Source: Lachnospiraceae bacterium
GTDB taxonomy: Bacteria; Bacillota; Clostridia; Lachnospirales; Lachnospiraceae
DNA length: 15,954 nt
Direction: 5' to 3'
NCBI GenBank assembly: GCA_024691065.1
Contig: JAILOA010000002.1
Coordinates: forward strand, 1-15,954
Shown here in pieces: positions 1 through 6,832 of the stretch. The position numbers and the translations under genes are program-made. Position 1 is the first letter of the stretch; the number at the start of each line of letters is the position of its first letter. Below the pieces are notes generated by a model, which saw only the letters and a program-made list of their open reading frames with translations, was not told the origin of the DNA and did not search any database.

Positions 1-1626
1 ATAGGTAATCGGCGTCCATTTGGCATATAAATTTACAGTTCCGTTATTGGTACCGGTTAGATTTACAACTGTAGCAGCATCGCCATAAGCTTTATTTCCG
101 GATGCAGATAATGCCCATCCTGCAAATATATATCCGGTCTTTGTAAATTTATTTGCATTTAATTTTTGACTGACATCGTAGGCGAATGTTTGATTTGACA
201 TACTACCTCCGGTGCTACCGTTACCGTTAAACTTAACATTATAAGTATTACTACCCCATTTAGCATACAATGTAATCTTGTCTCCCGCTGCAGAGCCTAA
301 ATTCTTTACAGAAGCCTGATTTGCATATTTTACACTTCCGTTTGCAGAGTCAGACCAACCCATAAAAGTGTATCCGGTTTTTGAAAATGCATTCGAAGTT
401 AGTTTTATACTTGTATCATAGGTGGCAGTTATATCACTCATACTGCCTGAACCACCGTTAGCATTAAAACTAATTTTATAGGTTATAGGAGTCCACTTGG
501 CATAGAGAGTTCTATTACCTTCCGTTGTAATCTTAGTATCCTTAGTTACCTTTGTGGATAAGTTTTTGTCAGCATACCATCCTTCAAATGTATACCCGGT
601 TTTCGATGGTATAGGTAAGCTACCGTAGGTTCCGGAATAGGTCACATATTGATTCGGTTGATTTGTTCCCCCGTTTGTCTCAAAATTAACTATATATCTT
701 GCCAGCTGCCACTGAGCATATAGATGAAATAATGAACCGCTTTTTGAAGTTAATTTGCTTACATTTGTATCCGCCTGATACTCTGTACCATTGCCGTTTT
801 CATCCGTATTCCACTTGGTTATAACATATCCTGTTTTCTTTGGGATATATTCATCACCTGTGTTTAAAGATGTTGAACTGAGAAAGAATTCTGTCTCATA
901 AGATATCGATGCTACAATCTGAGTATAGGATTTTCCTGTCTCACTGTTTATAAACTCTCCATTTCCGGAATGTAAAAACAGAAAATATCCTATATTACTT
1001 TTATTAAATCTTGCGTATAACACCTGATCTTTAGTTACATTTACAATAGTATCGGAAGTAATTTTCGTTCCTCCCGATAAGCTTGTATACCAACCCAAAA
1101 AATAATAACCTGATTTTGTTGGTACAGGAAGGTTTCCGTAAGTTGCACCTTTGAATATTCTTTTACTGAGACACAAACTTGTTCCATCATCCAAATATAA
1201 ATCCAGATTATAAGATTTTCGAATAGTCCAGGTTGAATATAAATCAAGCACCCCATTAGTTGTAAATCTATATATTTCATTTGTGCTAAGTATTGTAGTT
1301 ATTCCGTCTCCTCCAAAATACGGACTACCATTTTCGGAAAATGCCCATCCGGAAAATTCATATGTAGGAACATCATTGTACCAACACCAACTTACCTTTG
1401 GATTCTCAAAAGTATATTGTCCGTTTGTTACCATAGTAACTGTCTTTATCAAATCATTTGTACCACCGGAATGAAATCTTACTGTAAATGTAATATTATC
1501 GTCCGCACTTGCATGCTTCACACCGATCATACTATCCGGTACTATTCCTCCGGTCATGCAAAAACATAAACAAAAAATTAGCATATAAGCTACGACTTTT
1601 TTATATTTATAATTAATTACTTTCAT
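1..1626 (-). CDS. Secreted InlB B-repeat (Listeria-Bacteroides repeat) surface protein, 3' end outside the window
   Basis: The frame is open from an ATG at 1626 to the left edge: 542 codons with no stop, so the C-terminus is missing. The start is set by GGAAG four bases upstream; an in-frame ATG five codons earlier lacks such a site. Residues 1-41 look like a signal peptide (KYKK, then a hydrophobic stretch with three Cys, then an Ala-Ser-Ala cleavage site before Asp-Asp). The rest is six consecutive modules of 72-98 residues, at about 44-133, 134-208, 209-306, 307-378, 379-457 and 458-537, with a seventh beginning. Units 4-6 show the Flg_new / InlB B-repeat signature: FNANGG near the start, KTGYTF.GW in the middle and LYAKW at the end. 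Units 1-3 are more divergent. Known relatives are cell-surface or adhesin-like proteins; ligand and anchoring are unknown here because the C-terminus is not visible. I see no convincing promoter in the 132 bp upstream. Confidence 0.9.
   Translation of the reverse strand, partial: MKVINYKYKKVVAYMLIFCLCFCMTGGIVPDSMIGVKHASADDNITFTVRFHSGGTNDLIKTVTMVTNGQYTFENPKVSWCWYNDVPTYEFSGWAFSENGSPYFGGDGITTILSTNEIYRFTTNGVLDLYSTWTIRKSYNLDLYLDDGTSLCLSKRIFKGATYGNLPVPTKSGYYFLGWYTSLSGGTKITSDTIVNVTKDQVLYARFNKSNIGYFLFLHSGNGEFINSETGKSYTQIVASISYETEFFLSSTSLNTGDEYIPKKTGYVITKWNTDENGNGTEYQADTNVSKLTSKSGSLFHLYAQWQLARYIVNFETNGGTNQPNQYVTYSGTYGSLPIPSKTGYTFEGWYADKNLSTKVTKDTKITTEGNRTLYAKWTPITYKISFNANGGSGSMSDITATYDTSIKLTSNAFSKTGYTFMGWSDSANGSVKYANQASVKNLGSAAGDKITLYAKWGSNTYNVKFNGNGSTGGSMSNQTFAYDVSQKLNANKFTKTGYIFAGWALSASGNKAYGDAATVVNLTGTNNGTVNLYAKWTPITY
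16..1497 (-). repeat. Six tandem InlB-type B-repeat modules (protein level)
   Basis: Module boundaries on DNA are about 1228-1497, 1003-1227, 709-1002, 493-708, 256-492 and 16-255. Each ends in an aromatic-x-W or LYAKW-like strand. The last three are the most alike; the first three are diverged in length and sequence. The copies are similar in protein but not near-identical in DNA, so this is an old repeat array rather than a recent expansion. Confidence 0.8.
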
Positions 1627-1758
1627 AAAACTTCCTTTCATAAATGCCTACATTTTCAGGTTTCGTTTGAGCTTTTTTACTTCGCCCCGTTTCAGAATCG
1701 AACTTTACATTATCAAAATATATTTAAAGTCCATATGATTTAACTTTGTTATAAATAT

Positions 1759-2673
1759 TTATTTTACTATTTCAAATTTATCCTTTAGATAATTAAATTT
1801 ATAAACCTTATCGGATAATATATCCTTTTCCTTTACATATCCGGAATTAATGTATTCTACTAACTTTTTTAAATCCGACTCATTCTTGCCCTTGTCAATC
1901 CTCATTGTAATAACCTCATGAATGCTGCTTGGAAACATATAAAAATCATCACGATATATATTTTTAAGCTTCTCAATCACTGACGGATTAAAGACTGCCC
2001 CTGCTCCCAATGTATCGTATTTATTGCTGATTACATACATCTGGCTGTCAGCTACCATTTCCAAAAGCTCAATAGGCGGGTCATAAGGTTCATTTTGACA
2101 TAACATTATTAAAGTATCCTGCATAGTTGTTATTTTAGGAGTCATAATAATATTCTCATTTTTATCGGCAAGCCTATCCAGCTTTTTCACGGTAATGTTC
2201 CATCCGGACCAATAATTAATCATTACATCATTAACCATAGTAGTTTTCATTCCACCATCATCAGTACCGAATATTACGTAATAAACCTTGGCAAGATCCA
2301 ATATTTCTTTATGTGGGATATTCTGTAGAAACTCTTTGTTTTTTTCTTTAGATATCACTTTACTCACTATCCTGTCCTTTAACTTTGGATAGCTTAAATC
2401 AATATCCATAGACTCTTCTTTGCCTACATTTTCATTATAATAATTAATAATATAGCTACTGATAGCATCTATACTTTCTCCGTTAGTATATCTTTCAAAT
2501 AAGCTGTCCAAGCCGAAACTCGGGGCACAAAGTGCATCCTCATCAAATAAAACAAGGGTATTTACAACAACAGAATTATTCTTCAGAACCGAACGCTCAG
2601 TCACTTCAACGCCGTCATCAAGCTTTAGATTTATAGAATCAATCAGTGACGTTTTAAAATCAATAAGATCCAT
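1759..2673 (-). CDS. DUF5688-type protein of unknown function
   Basis: This is a 304-residue protein with no signal peptide and no membrane segment, so it is probably cytoplasmic. Features that fit DUF5688 as I remember the family: an N-terminal block in which a conserved CAPSFGLD stretch (about 49-56) is followed by a Tyr/Gly-rich helix; a WSGWNITVKKLDRLA segment at 155-169; MYVISN followed by a Gly-Ala-Gly-Ala turn at 212-226; and FPSSIHEV at 247-254. No catalytic motif is evident and the molecular function is not known to me. The ATG at 2673 is preceded by GGGAGAT with a short spacer. The gene starts 198 bp after ribF, with its own likely extended -10 promoter and an AT-rich hairpin leader, so it is probably not a full member of the nusA operon. 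The secreted repeat protein follows 132 bp downstream. Family assignment is by memory of motifs, not by search. Confidence 0.75.
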   Translation of the reverse strand: MDLIDFKTSLIDSINLKLDDGVEVTERSVLKNNSVVVNTLVLFDEDALCAPSFGLDSLFERYTNGESIDAISSYIINYYNENVGKEESMDIDLSYPKLKDRIVSKVISKEKNKEFLQNIPHKEILDLAKVYYVIFGTDDGGMKTTMVNDVMINYWSGWNITVKKLDRLADKNENIIMTPKITTMQDTLIMLCQNEPYDPPIELLEMVADSQMYVISNKYDTLGAGAVFNPSVIEKLKNIYRDDFYMFPSSIHEVITMRIDKGKNESDLKKLVEYINSGYVKEKDILSDKVYKFNYLKDKFEIVK

Positions 2674-2687
2674 AATCGATCTCCCTT

Positions 2688-2729
2688 CACAAAAATTTAA
2701 TTAAAAATTTTACCGGCAAAATTTTTGTG
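2688..2729 (-). promoter_or_regulatory. AT-rich leader hairpin with two alternative pairings before the DUF5688-type gene
   Basis: An 11-base arm at 2719-2729 is perfectly complementary to 2688-2698. A 9-base arm at 2718-2726 is equally complementary to 2703-2711 with a 6-base loop. The two pairings use the same bases and cannot coexist. The outer stem ends next to the GGGAG ribosome site at about 2680-2685. Stems are almost all A-T, so stability is low; a role in controlling translation is inference. Confidence 0.4.
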
Positions 2730-2736
2730 TAGTGAG

Positions 2737-2745
2737 ATAATATCA
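2737..2745 (-). promoter_or_regulatory. Candidate extended -10 promoter for the DUF5688-type gene
   Basis: Read on the minus strand, TGA directly precedes TATTAT, the same TGn-TATTAT form as in the purE promoter of this window. No good -35 lies 16-18 bases upstream. The predicted start falls close to the 5' end of the hairpin at 2688-2729, giving a leader of about 55 nt. Confidence 0.35.
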
Positions 2746-2798
2746 AAAAACACCATATTTATCTATAGAAAAAACTAACAGAAATTGTCTCGGATTAT

Positions 2799-2824
2799 GT
2801 TCAAAATGCACAAAAAATTTGAAC
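2799..2824. other. Inverted repeat in the ribF / DUF5688 spacer
   Basis: GTTCAAA and TTTGAAC form a perfect 7-bp inverted repeat around a 12-base loop. There is no run of T on either side in either direction, so it is not a typical intrinsic terminator, although it sits about 50 bp after the ribF stop codon. It could be a weak terminator or a protein site; neither can be decided from sequence. Confidence 0.3.
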
Positions 2825-2871
2825 TGTTTTAGAAAAATTTAAGATTATTTTTGTGAGATTTGTAGAAATTT

Positions 2872-3795
2872 TTAATTTTTTTTGTGCATATTGTATATAG
2901 ATTTTTTATCTTCTTCGAGCTGAGCCCTTAATTCATCAACATTTCCGAACTTTTTCTCCGTACGTAGAAATTTTAAAAACTTAACAATTATTTTTTCACC
3001 ATATATATTTTCATCAAAATTATCAATAAATGTTTCCAAATTCGGATTGTCCCCATCAACAGTAGGACGCATTCCATAATTTGAAATCCCGTAATACTTC
3101 CTGTCTTTTACAATAACCTCAGTAAGATAAGCTCCGTAAAAAGGCATAATTTTTTCCTGGGCAACTTTAATATTGGCGGTCGGAAATCCGATGGTACGCC
3201 CAAGCTGCTTTCCTCGAACCACTTTCCCCATAACAAAGAAATTGTCACCGAGCATTGCATTTCCCTCTTCCAATGCATTTTCCGTTAAAGCCTCGCGAAC
3301 TCTTGTACTGCTTATAATTTCGCCATTTTCGGAAAGCTTCTTAATTGCCTTAAAGTAATAATCATTGGGCTCTGATAAAAATTGCAGCAATTCGATATTT
3401 CCGTTTCGATTAAAACCAAATCTAAAATCCTCTCCTACAAAAAGTCCCTTTATATTTAATTTATTGATTAAAATCTGCTCAACAAAATCCTCAGCCTTTA
3501 TACTCTTAAGCTCAGCATTAAATTCGAGAGAAATCACTATATCCACCCCAAGCTCCTCAAGTAAATACAGCTTTTCTTCTTCTGTATATATATTCTTTTT
3601 CTTATCCGACTCCATAACCCTGAATGTAAATACCAAAACCTTGGGAGCCTCACAGCCTGCATCGGTCTTATACGCTTTTGCGAATTTTTTTGCTTCATTT
3701 ATAAGCAGACGATGTCCCTTATGGATACCGTCAAATTTACCGATACAGGTCACTGTCGGAACATTTAATTTTACAAGTTTATTATATACTTCCAT
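2872..3795 (-). CDS. ribF: Bifunctional riboflavin kinase / FAD synthetase
   Basis: RibF phosphorylates riboflavin to FMN and adenylylates FMN to FAD in the cytoplasm. At 307 residues it has normal length. The N-terminal nucleotidyltransferase half shows GKFDGIHKGH (19-28), VGEDFRFG (120-127) and STRVREAL (163-170), the nucleotide-binding and ISSTxxR-type motifs. The C-terminal kinase half shows GRTIGFPTANI (199-209) with the PTAN motif, and NYGMRPTV then a Glu at 254 in the position of the catalytic base. The stretch after that Glu (TFIDNFD) departs a little from the usual HLxDFD but keeps the acidic pattern. It lies 70 bp after truB as the last gene of the canonical nusA operon order. The ATG has only a weak, rather distant purine-rich site (AGGAAAG, about 11 bases upstream). 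rpsO, the usual next gene in many Firmicutes, does not follow. Confidence 0.95.
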   Translation of the reverse strand: MEVYNKLVKLNVPTVTCIGKFDGIHKGHRLLINEAKKFAKAYKTDAGCEAPKVLVFTFRVMESDKKKNIYTEEEKLYLLEELGVDIVISLEFNAELKSIKAEDFVEQILINKLNIKGLFVGEDFRFGFNRNGNIELLQFLSEPNDYYFKAIKKLSENGEIISSTRVREALTENALEEGNAMLGDNFFVMGKVVRGKQLGRTIGFPTANIKVAQEKIMPFYGAYLTEVIVKDRKYYGISNYGMRPTVDGDNPNLETFIDNFDENIYGEKIIVKFLKFLRTEKKFGNVDELRAQLEEDKKSIYNMHKKN

Positions 3796-3865
3796 ACGCT
3801 GAACTTCTTTCCTGGAGTTATTTTTATTTCATAAGCTGCATTTTCCGAAAAGCCTTTTACATATA

Positions 3866-4909
3866 TCACAAAAACATCTTTCTCGGCTTATAAAATCCAT
3901 CCACCTTTTCGTAAATTGCCTTAAACCCGGTGCTGTTATACATTCTTACCAAACCGGAGTCAGTATAAACTTTCTTAGCCGCAAACCCATCTTTATCTTC
4001 CGGAGATTCCGCCGAAAAATCCTCTTTAGCTTTTCCCTCCGGAGATTTGGCCGAAAAATCCTCTTTAGCTTTTTCCTCCGGAGATTTGGCCGAAAGCCCC
4101 TCCTTAAGCAGCCCCTCGATAAATCCTGCCTCAAACTTATTTCCGTTTAAGAGCACCTTATCATATTCCTCATCTATAAAAACCCTGGGATATTTTTTGA
4201 AAATGTAATCTATTGGAATTAAGATTTCATCCAAACGTCCCCCGGCTGCAATTTCCTTAATCTCGCCCAGTTTCAGACTCTTTTCAATATCAAAATCTCC
4301 CGACCTTGTCCTTATAAGGCTTTCCATCGCCGCATAGGTATTTAAGGCTTTCCCGATATCTTCGCAAAGGCTTCTGATATATGTTCCCTTCGAACATCCT
4401 ACTTTCAGGTCAAATGTATTGTCCTCATAATTAAAGTTATATGCCGATATCTCGGAAATATTAACTTTCCTTGCTTTTCTTTCAATTTCCTTACCTTCCC
4501 TTGCATATTCATACAATTTTTTACCGTTTATCTTAATTGCCGAATACATAGGAGGTATTTGAGATATTTCACCCAAAAAAGAGGAGACTTTATTTCCTAT
4601 CTCCTCCGGTGTAAAATTAACATTATTAAAATTTACATTTTTATCTTCATTCAGTATCTTTCCACTCATATCAAGTGTATCGGTCTGAATGCCGAGCTTT
4701 ACCTTAGCGATATATTCCTTATCCTTATCGGTAAGTAAATCGCAAACCTTGGTAGCCTTTCCGATGCAGACCGGCAATACACCAACCGCATCAGGGTCAA
4801 GTGTCCCCGTATGCCCGATTTTACGGGTTTTAAGAACTCCTCTAAGCACCGCTACCACATCATGAGATGTAAAGCCCGCTTCCTTATATACATTTATTAT
4901 TCCATCCAT
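3866..4909 (-). CDS. truB: tRNA pseudouridine(55) synthase, with a repeat insertion in the PUA domain
   Basis: TruB converts U55 in the T-loop of tRNA to pseudouridine. The catalytic domain is intact: GHTGTLDPDAVGVLP at 32-46 with the catalytic Asp38, and CSKGTYIRSL at 172-181. The protein has 347 residues, longer than the roughly 290-310 usual for Firmicutes. The excess is a Lys/Glu/Ser-rich insert at about 266-313, made of nearly three copies of a 13-residue unit (SAKSPEEKAKEDF and variants). It sits between the NGNKF strand and the VRMYNSTGFKAIY strand of the C-terminal PUA domain, so it is probably an exposed loop. Gene context is normal: 62 bp after nrnA and 70 bp before ribF. The ATG at 4909 has a weak AGG site about 8 bases upstream. 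Confidence 0.95.
   Translation of the reverse strand: MDGIINVYKEAGFTSHDVVAVLRGVLKTRKIGHTGTLDPDAVGVLPVCIGKATKVCDLLTDKDKEYIAKVKLGIQTDTLDMSGKILNEDKNVNFNNVNFTPEEIGNKVSSFLGEISQIPPMYSAIKINGKKLYEYAREGKEIERKARKVNISEISAYNFNYEDNTFDLKVGCSKGTYIRSLCEDIGKALNTYAAMESLIRTRSGDFDIEKSLKLGEIKEIAAGGRLDEILIPIDYIFKKYPRVFIDEEYDKVLLNGNKFEAGFIEGLLKEGLSAKSPEEKAKEDFSAKSPEGKAKEDFSAESPEDKDGFAAKKVYTDSGLVRMYNSTGFKAIYEKVDGFYKPRKMFL
4000..4098 (-). repeat. 39-bp in-frame tandem repeat inside truB
   Basis: Copies begin at 4000, 4039 and 4078 (exact period 39; the third is partial). The first two complete copies differ at a few positions. Because 39 is a multiple of three the reading frame is kept and each copy adds 13 residues. 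Copy number could vary between strains. Confidence 0.85.
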
Positions 4910-4971
4910 TGTAAAACCTGTATTTCGGAATTTCCGTTATCATCGATTCCGAGTCTAAAATCCCTGTTTAA

Positions 4972-5931
4972 TTACTGAATCTGCAAGCTGATTTGATTCA
5001 TAATATTATTAATTACATCATGCAAATCACCGCGCATTGAAAAACCTGCTGCCTTTTTATGTCCGCCGCCCTCGTAATATGTGGCAATCTTACTGACATC
5101 AGCATAACGATTCGAGCGAAGGCTTACCTTATATTGCTGATCACCTGTCTCACGGATAAATACAGCGACCTCAACTCCTCTTGTGACTCTGAGCTGCTCA
5201 ACTATTCCCTCTGTATCTTCTTCCTTTGCACCATATAAACTAAGCATATTCTGAGTAACAGTGGTAATGATACATTTTCCGTCCATCATTAACATACTTT
5301 CAAGAAGAGCTCTTCCGAGAAGCTGTGCTTGAATGTAGGTTCTGCCGGAAAGACATCTGTCCGAAATCCACGAATGATCGATACCCTTGCTCATAAGCAT
5401 TCCGGCTATTTCCATGGTTTCCCTGCAAACAGATTCATACCTGAAACCACCGGAATCGGTTATCATTCCGGTATACAAAGCCTCAGCGATATCCTTATCG
5501 ATTTCTTTTTCATCCATAAGCTTTGCAATTACCTCACATGCTGAGCTTGCATCAGGCTCGATAATATTTACCTTGCCATAACCGATATTACTTACATGAT
5601 GATCAACAACTATCGTGGATTTTGCTTCCTTAAAACAGGAAAGCGCATCCCCGAGTCTGTCATGACTGCTGGCATCAACTACTATAAATAAATCCTGAGC
5701 CTCGGTTGGCACTACATTTGTAATAATAGTTCTATCCGGATCAAGAAATTCATATACCTCAGGAAGACTCTCTAAATATGCGATAACTTCCTTTTCGGGA
5801 CAATGCTTCTTAAGGTATCTGTACACTGCTATGGCCGAACCGACACAGTCACCGTCCGGTGCAACATGACCGGCAATCATAATCTTCTGAGCATCCTTAA
5901 CACACTCTTTTAATTTCATTACTTCACTCAT
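4972..5931 (-). CDS. nrnA: DHH/DHHA1 phosphoesterase, NrnA-type nanoRNase / pAp phosphatase
   Basis: NrnA degrades 2-5-mer RNA oligonucleotides and, in Bacillus, also dephosphorylates 3'-phosphoadenosine 5'-phosphate, using Mn ions. The 319-residue length is typical. The DHH domain has GHVAPDGDCVGS (21-32), VVDASSHDRLG (84-94) and the DHH signature VVDHHVSN (108-115), then EPDASSACEV (125-134) and TGMITDSGGFRY (154-165). The DHHA1 domain ends with GGGHKKAAG at 288-296, the substrate-binding motif. All metal ligands expected for the family appear present. It sits between rbfA and truB, the usual place in Clostridia. No clear ribosome site precedes the ATG at 5931; the nearest AAGGGA is about 16 bases away, and an in-frame ATG at codon 5 is an alternative. 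Which substrate dominates here cannot be told from sequence. Confidence 0.93.
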   Translation of the reverse strand: MSEVMKLKECVKDAQKIMIAGHVAPDGDCVGSAIAVYRYLKKHCPEKEVIAYLESLPEVYEFLDPDRTIITNVVPTEAQDLFIVVDASSHDRLGDALSCFKEAKSTIVVDHHVSNIGYGKVNIIEPDASSACEVIAKLMDEKEIDKDIAEALYTGMITDSGGFRYESVCRETMEIAGMLMSKGIDHSWISDRCLSGRTYIQAQLLGRALLESMLMMDGKCIITTVTQNMLSLYGAKEEDTEGIVEQLRVTRGVEVAVFIRETGDQQYKVSLRSNRYADVSKIATYYEGGGHKKAAGFSMRGDLHDVINNIMNQISLQIQ

Positions 5932-5966
5932 TTTTAATCTATTCTATTCCCTTCAATCATACTCTC

Positions 5967-6082
5967 ACATTGGAAAATGTATGGCAAATGCCACGTACAT
6001 CTACCTATCTCTCTTCGACAAATGTTTCGCATCCGCCGCTCACACTTTGGAAAATGCCACGTACATCCGCCGCTCTCTCACT
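5967..6082. repeat. Degenerate triplicated repeat in the nrnA-rbfA spacer
   Basis: A 16-base sequence (AAATGCCACGTACATC) occurs at 5986-6001 and again at 6052-6067. CATCCGCCGCTC occurs at 6030-6041 and 6064-6075. TTGGAAAATG also occurs twice. The spacer is best read as about three diverged copies of a 34-45 bp unit. It fills most of the 159 bp between the two genes and is locally more GC-rich than the other spacers. The short frames seen across it are products of the repeat and have no ribosome sites. Confidence 0.7.
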
Positions 6083-6090
6083 GATTATAT

Positions 6091-6585
6091 TCACTCTTCA
6101 TCATCAGAGTCATCAAATTCTTCATCTTCATCAGAGGAAATATACTCATCGGTATATTCTTCATCGGAATAGATATAATCATCATCCGAATCAAATACAT
6201 CTTCTTCCTTAATTTTCTCATCCGAAGCCTTTAACTCTTCACTTACCTGTGCTATTCTTGCAGCCATCGCAGCCTCATATTCAAGCGTATCATCAACTAC
6301 AAATGATAACTCAGGAGTATTTCTCATATTCATATTTTTAGCAAGCTTCCTTCTGATTGCGGGAGCTGCACTCTTTAAACCTTGAGCAGTTTTCTTTCTC
6401 TCCTCTTCACTGCCAAAAACACTTACAAAAATCTTAGCAGTATGTAAATCCGGAGAAACATCCGCAGAAAGCACGCTTGTCATCGGATGAATCCTTGGAT
6501 CATGAATATCTCTCGCAAGAATTCTGCTTATTTCACGCATAACTTCATCATTCATGCGCTCATATTTTACACTTCTTTTTTTCAT
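6091..6585 (-). CDS. rbfA: 30S ribosome-binding factor A with an acidic C-terminal tail
   Basis: RbfA binds the immature 30S subunit and helps process and fold the 5' end of 16S rRNA. Residues 1-116 are the KH-like RbfA domain: VKYERMNDEVMREIS at 6-20, then DPRIHPMTSVLSADVSPDL and AKIFVSVFG (50-58), and the NTPELSFVVDD strand near 89-99. The usual protein is about 115-125 residues; this one has 164. The extra tail has 23 Asp or Glu in its last 38 residues (127-164), with no Lys or Arg. The ATG at 6585 has GAGG six bases upstream. The gene lies between infB and nrnA as expected, but behind a 247-bp repeat-filled spacer. Confidence 0.95.
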   Translation of the reverse strand: MKKRSVKYERMNDEVMREISRILARDIHDPRIHPMTSVLSADVSPDLHTAKIFVSVFGSEEERKKTAQGLKSAAPAIRRKLAKNMNMRNTPELSFVVDDTLEYEAAMAARIAQVSEELKASDEKIKEEDVFDSDDDYIYSDEEYTDEYISSDEDEEFDDSDDEE

Positions 6586-6631
6586 GAAAACCTCTATTTT
6601 ACAGTAGTTGAAACCGGTACTAAATCCTAAG

Positions 6632-6810
6632 CTTGCTACCGTTACATTTATTCAGACTCTTAACCCTAACCTGTGCCCTACAGAAACGGATTATAATCAG
6701 CTTGCTGTCGTTACATTTCTACAGACTCTTAACCCTAACCTGTGCCCTACAGAAACGGATTATAATCGGCTTGCTGTCGTTACATTTCTTCAAACTCTTA
6801 ACTCTTAGCC
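6632..6810. repeat. 69-bp tandem repeat (about 2.6 copies) in the infB-rbfA spacer
   Basis: Copies begin at 6632, 6701 and 6770 with exact period 69; the first two agree at 64 of 69 positions and the third is partial. Each full copy contains ATTATAATC, so a self-complementary TATAAT occurs twice, but no good -35 is at the right distance on the minus strand. The block lies inside the 247 bp between infB and rbfA, a place where most related genomes have a short spacer. The plus-strand frame across the repeat is open only because 69 is a multiple of three; it starts with TTG, has no ribosome site and is antisense to the operon. Confidence 0.9.
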
Positions 6811-6832
6811 CTCATAAATCATTCTGTATGCA

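Noticed and set aside
1041..1474. Small frames on both strands inside the secreted repeat protein gene
   Set aside because: They overlap the continuous 542-codon frame with signal peptide and B-repeats, which explains the region.
1627..1758. Possible c-di-GMP riboswitch before the secreted repeat protein, suggested by an AACGGGGCGAAG-like stretch
   Set aside because: The GEMM-I core (GGCAAACC, GGGACGCAAAGC, and the tetraloop receptor) is absent and no multi-helix fold is visible.
3946..4134. 62-codon frame inside truB made of RPNLRR-type repeats
   Set aside because: Shadow of the 39-bp truB repeat in another frame.
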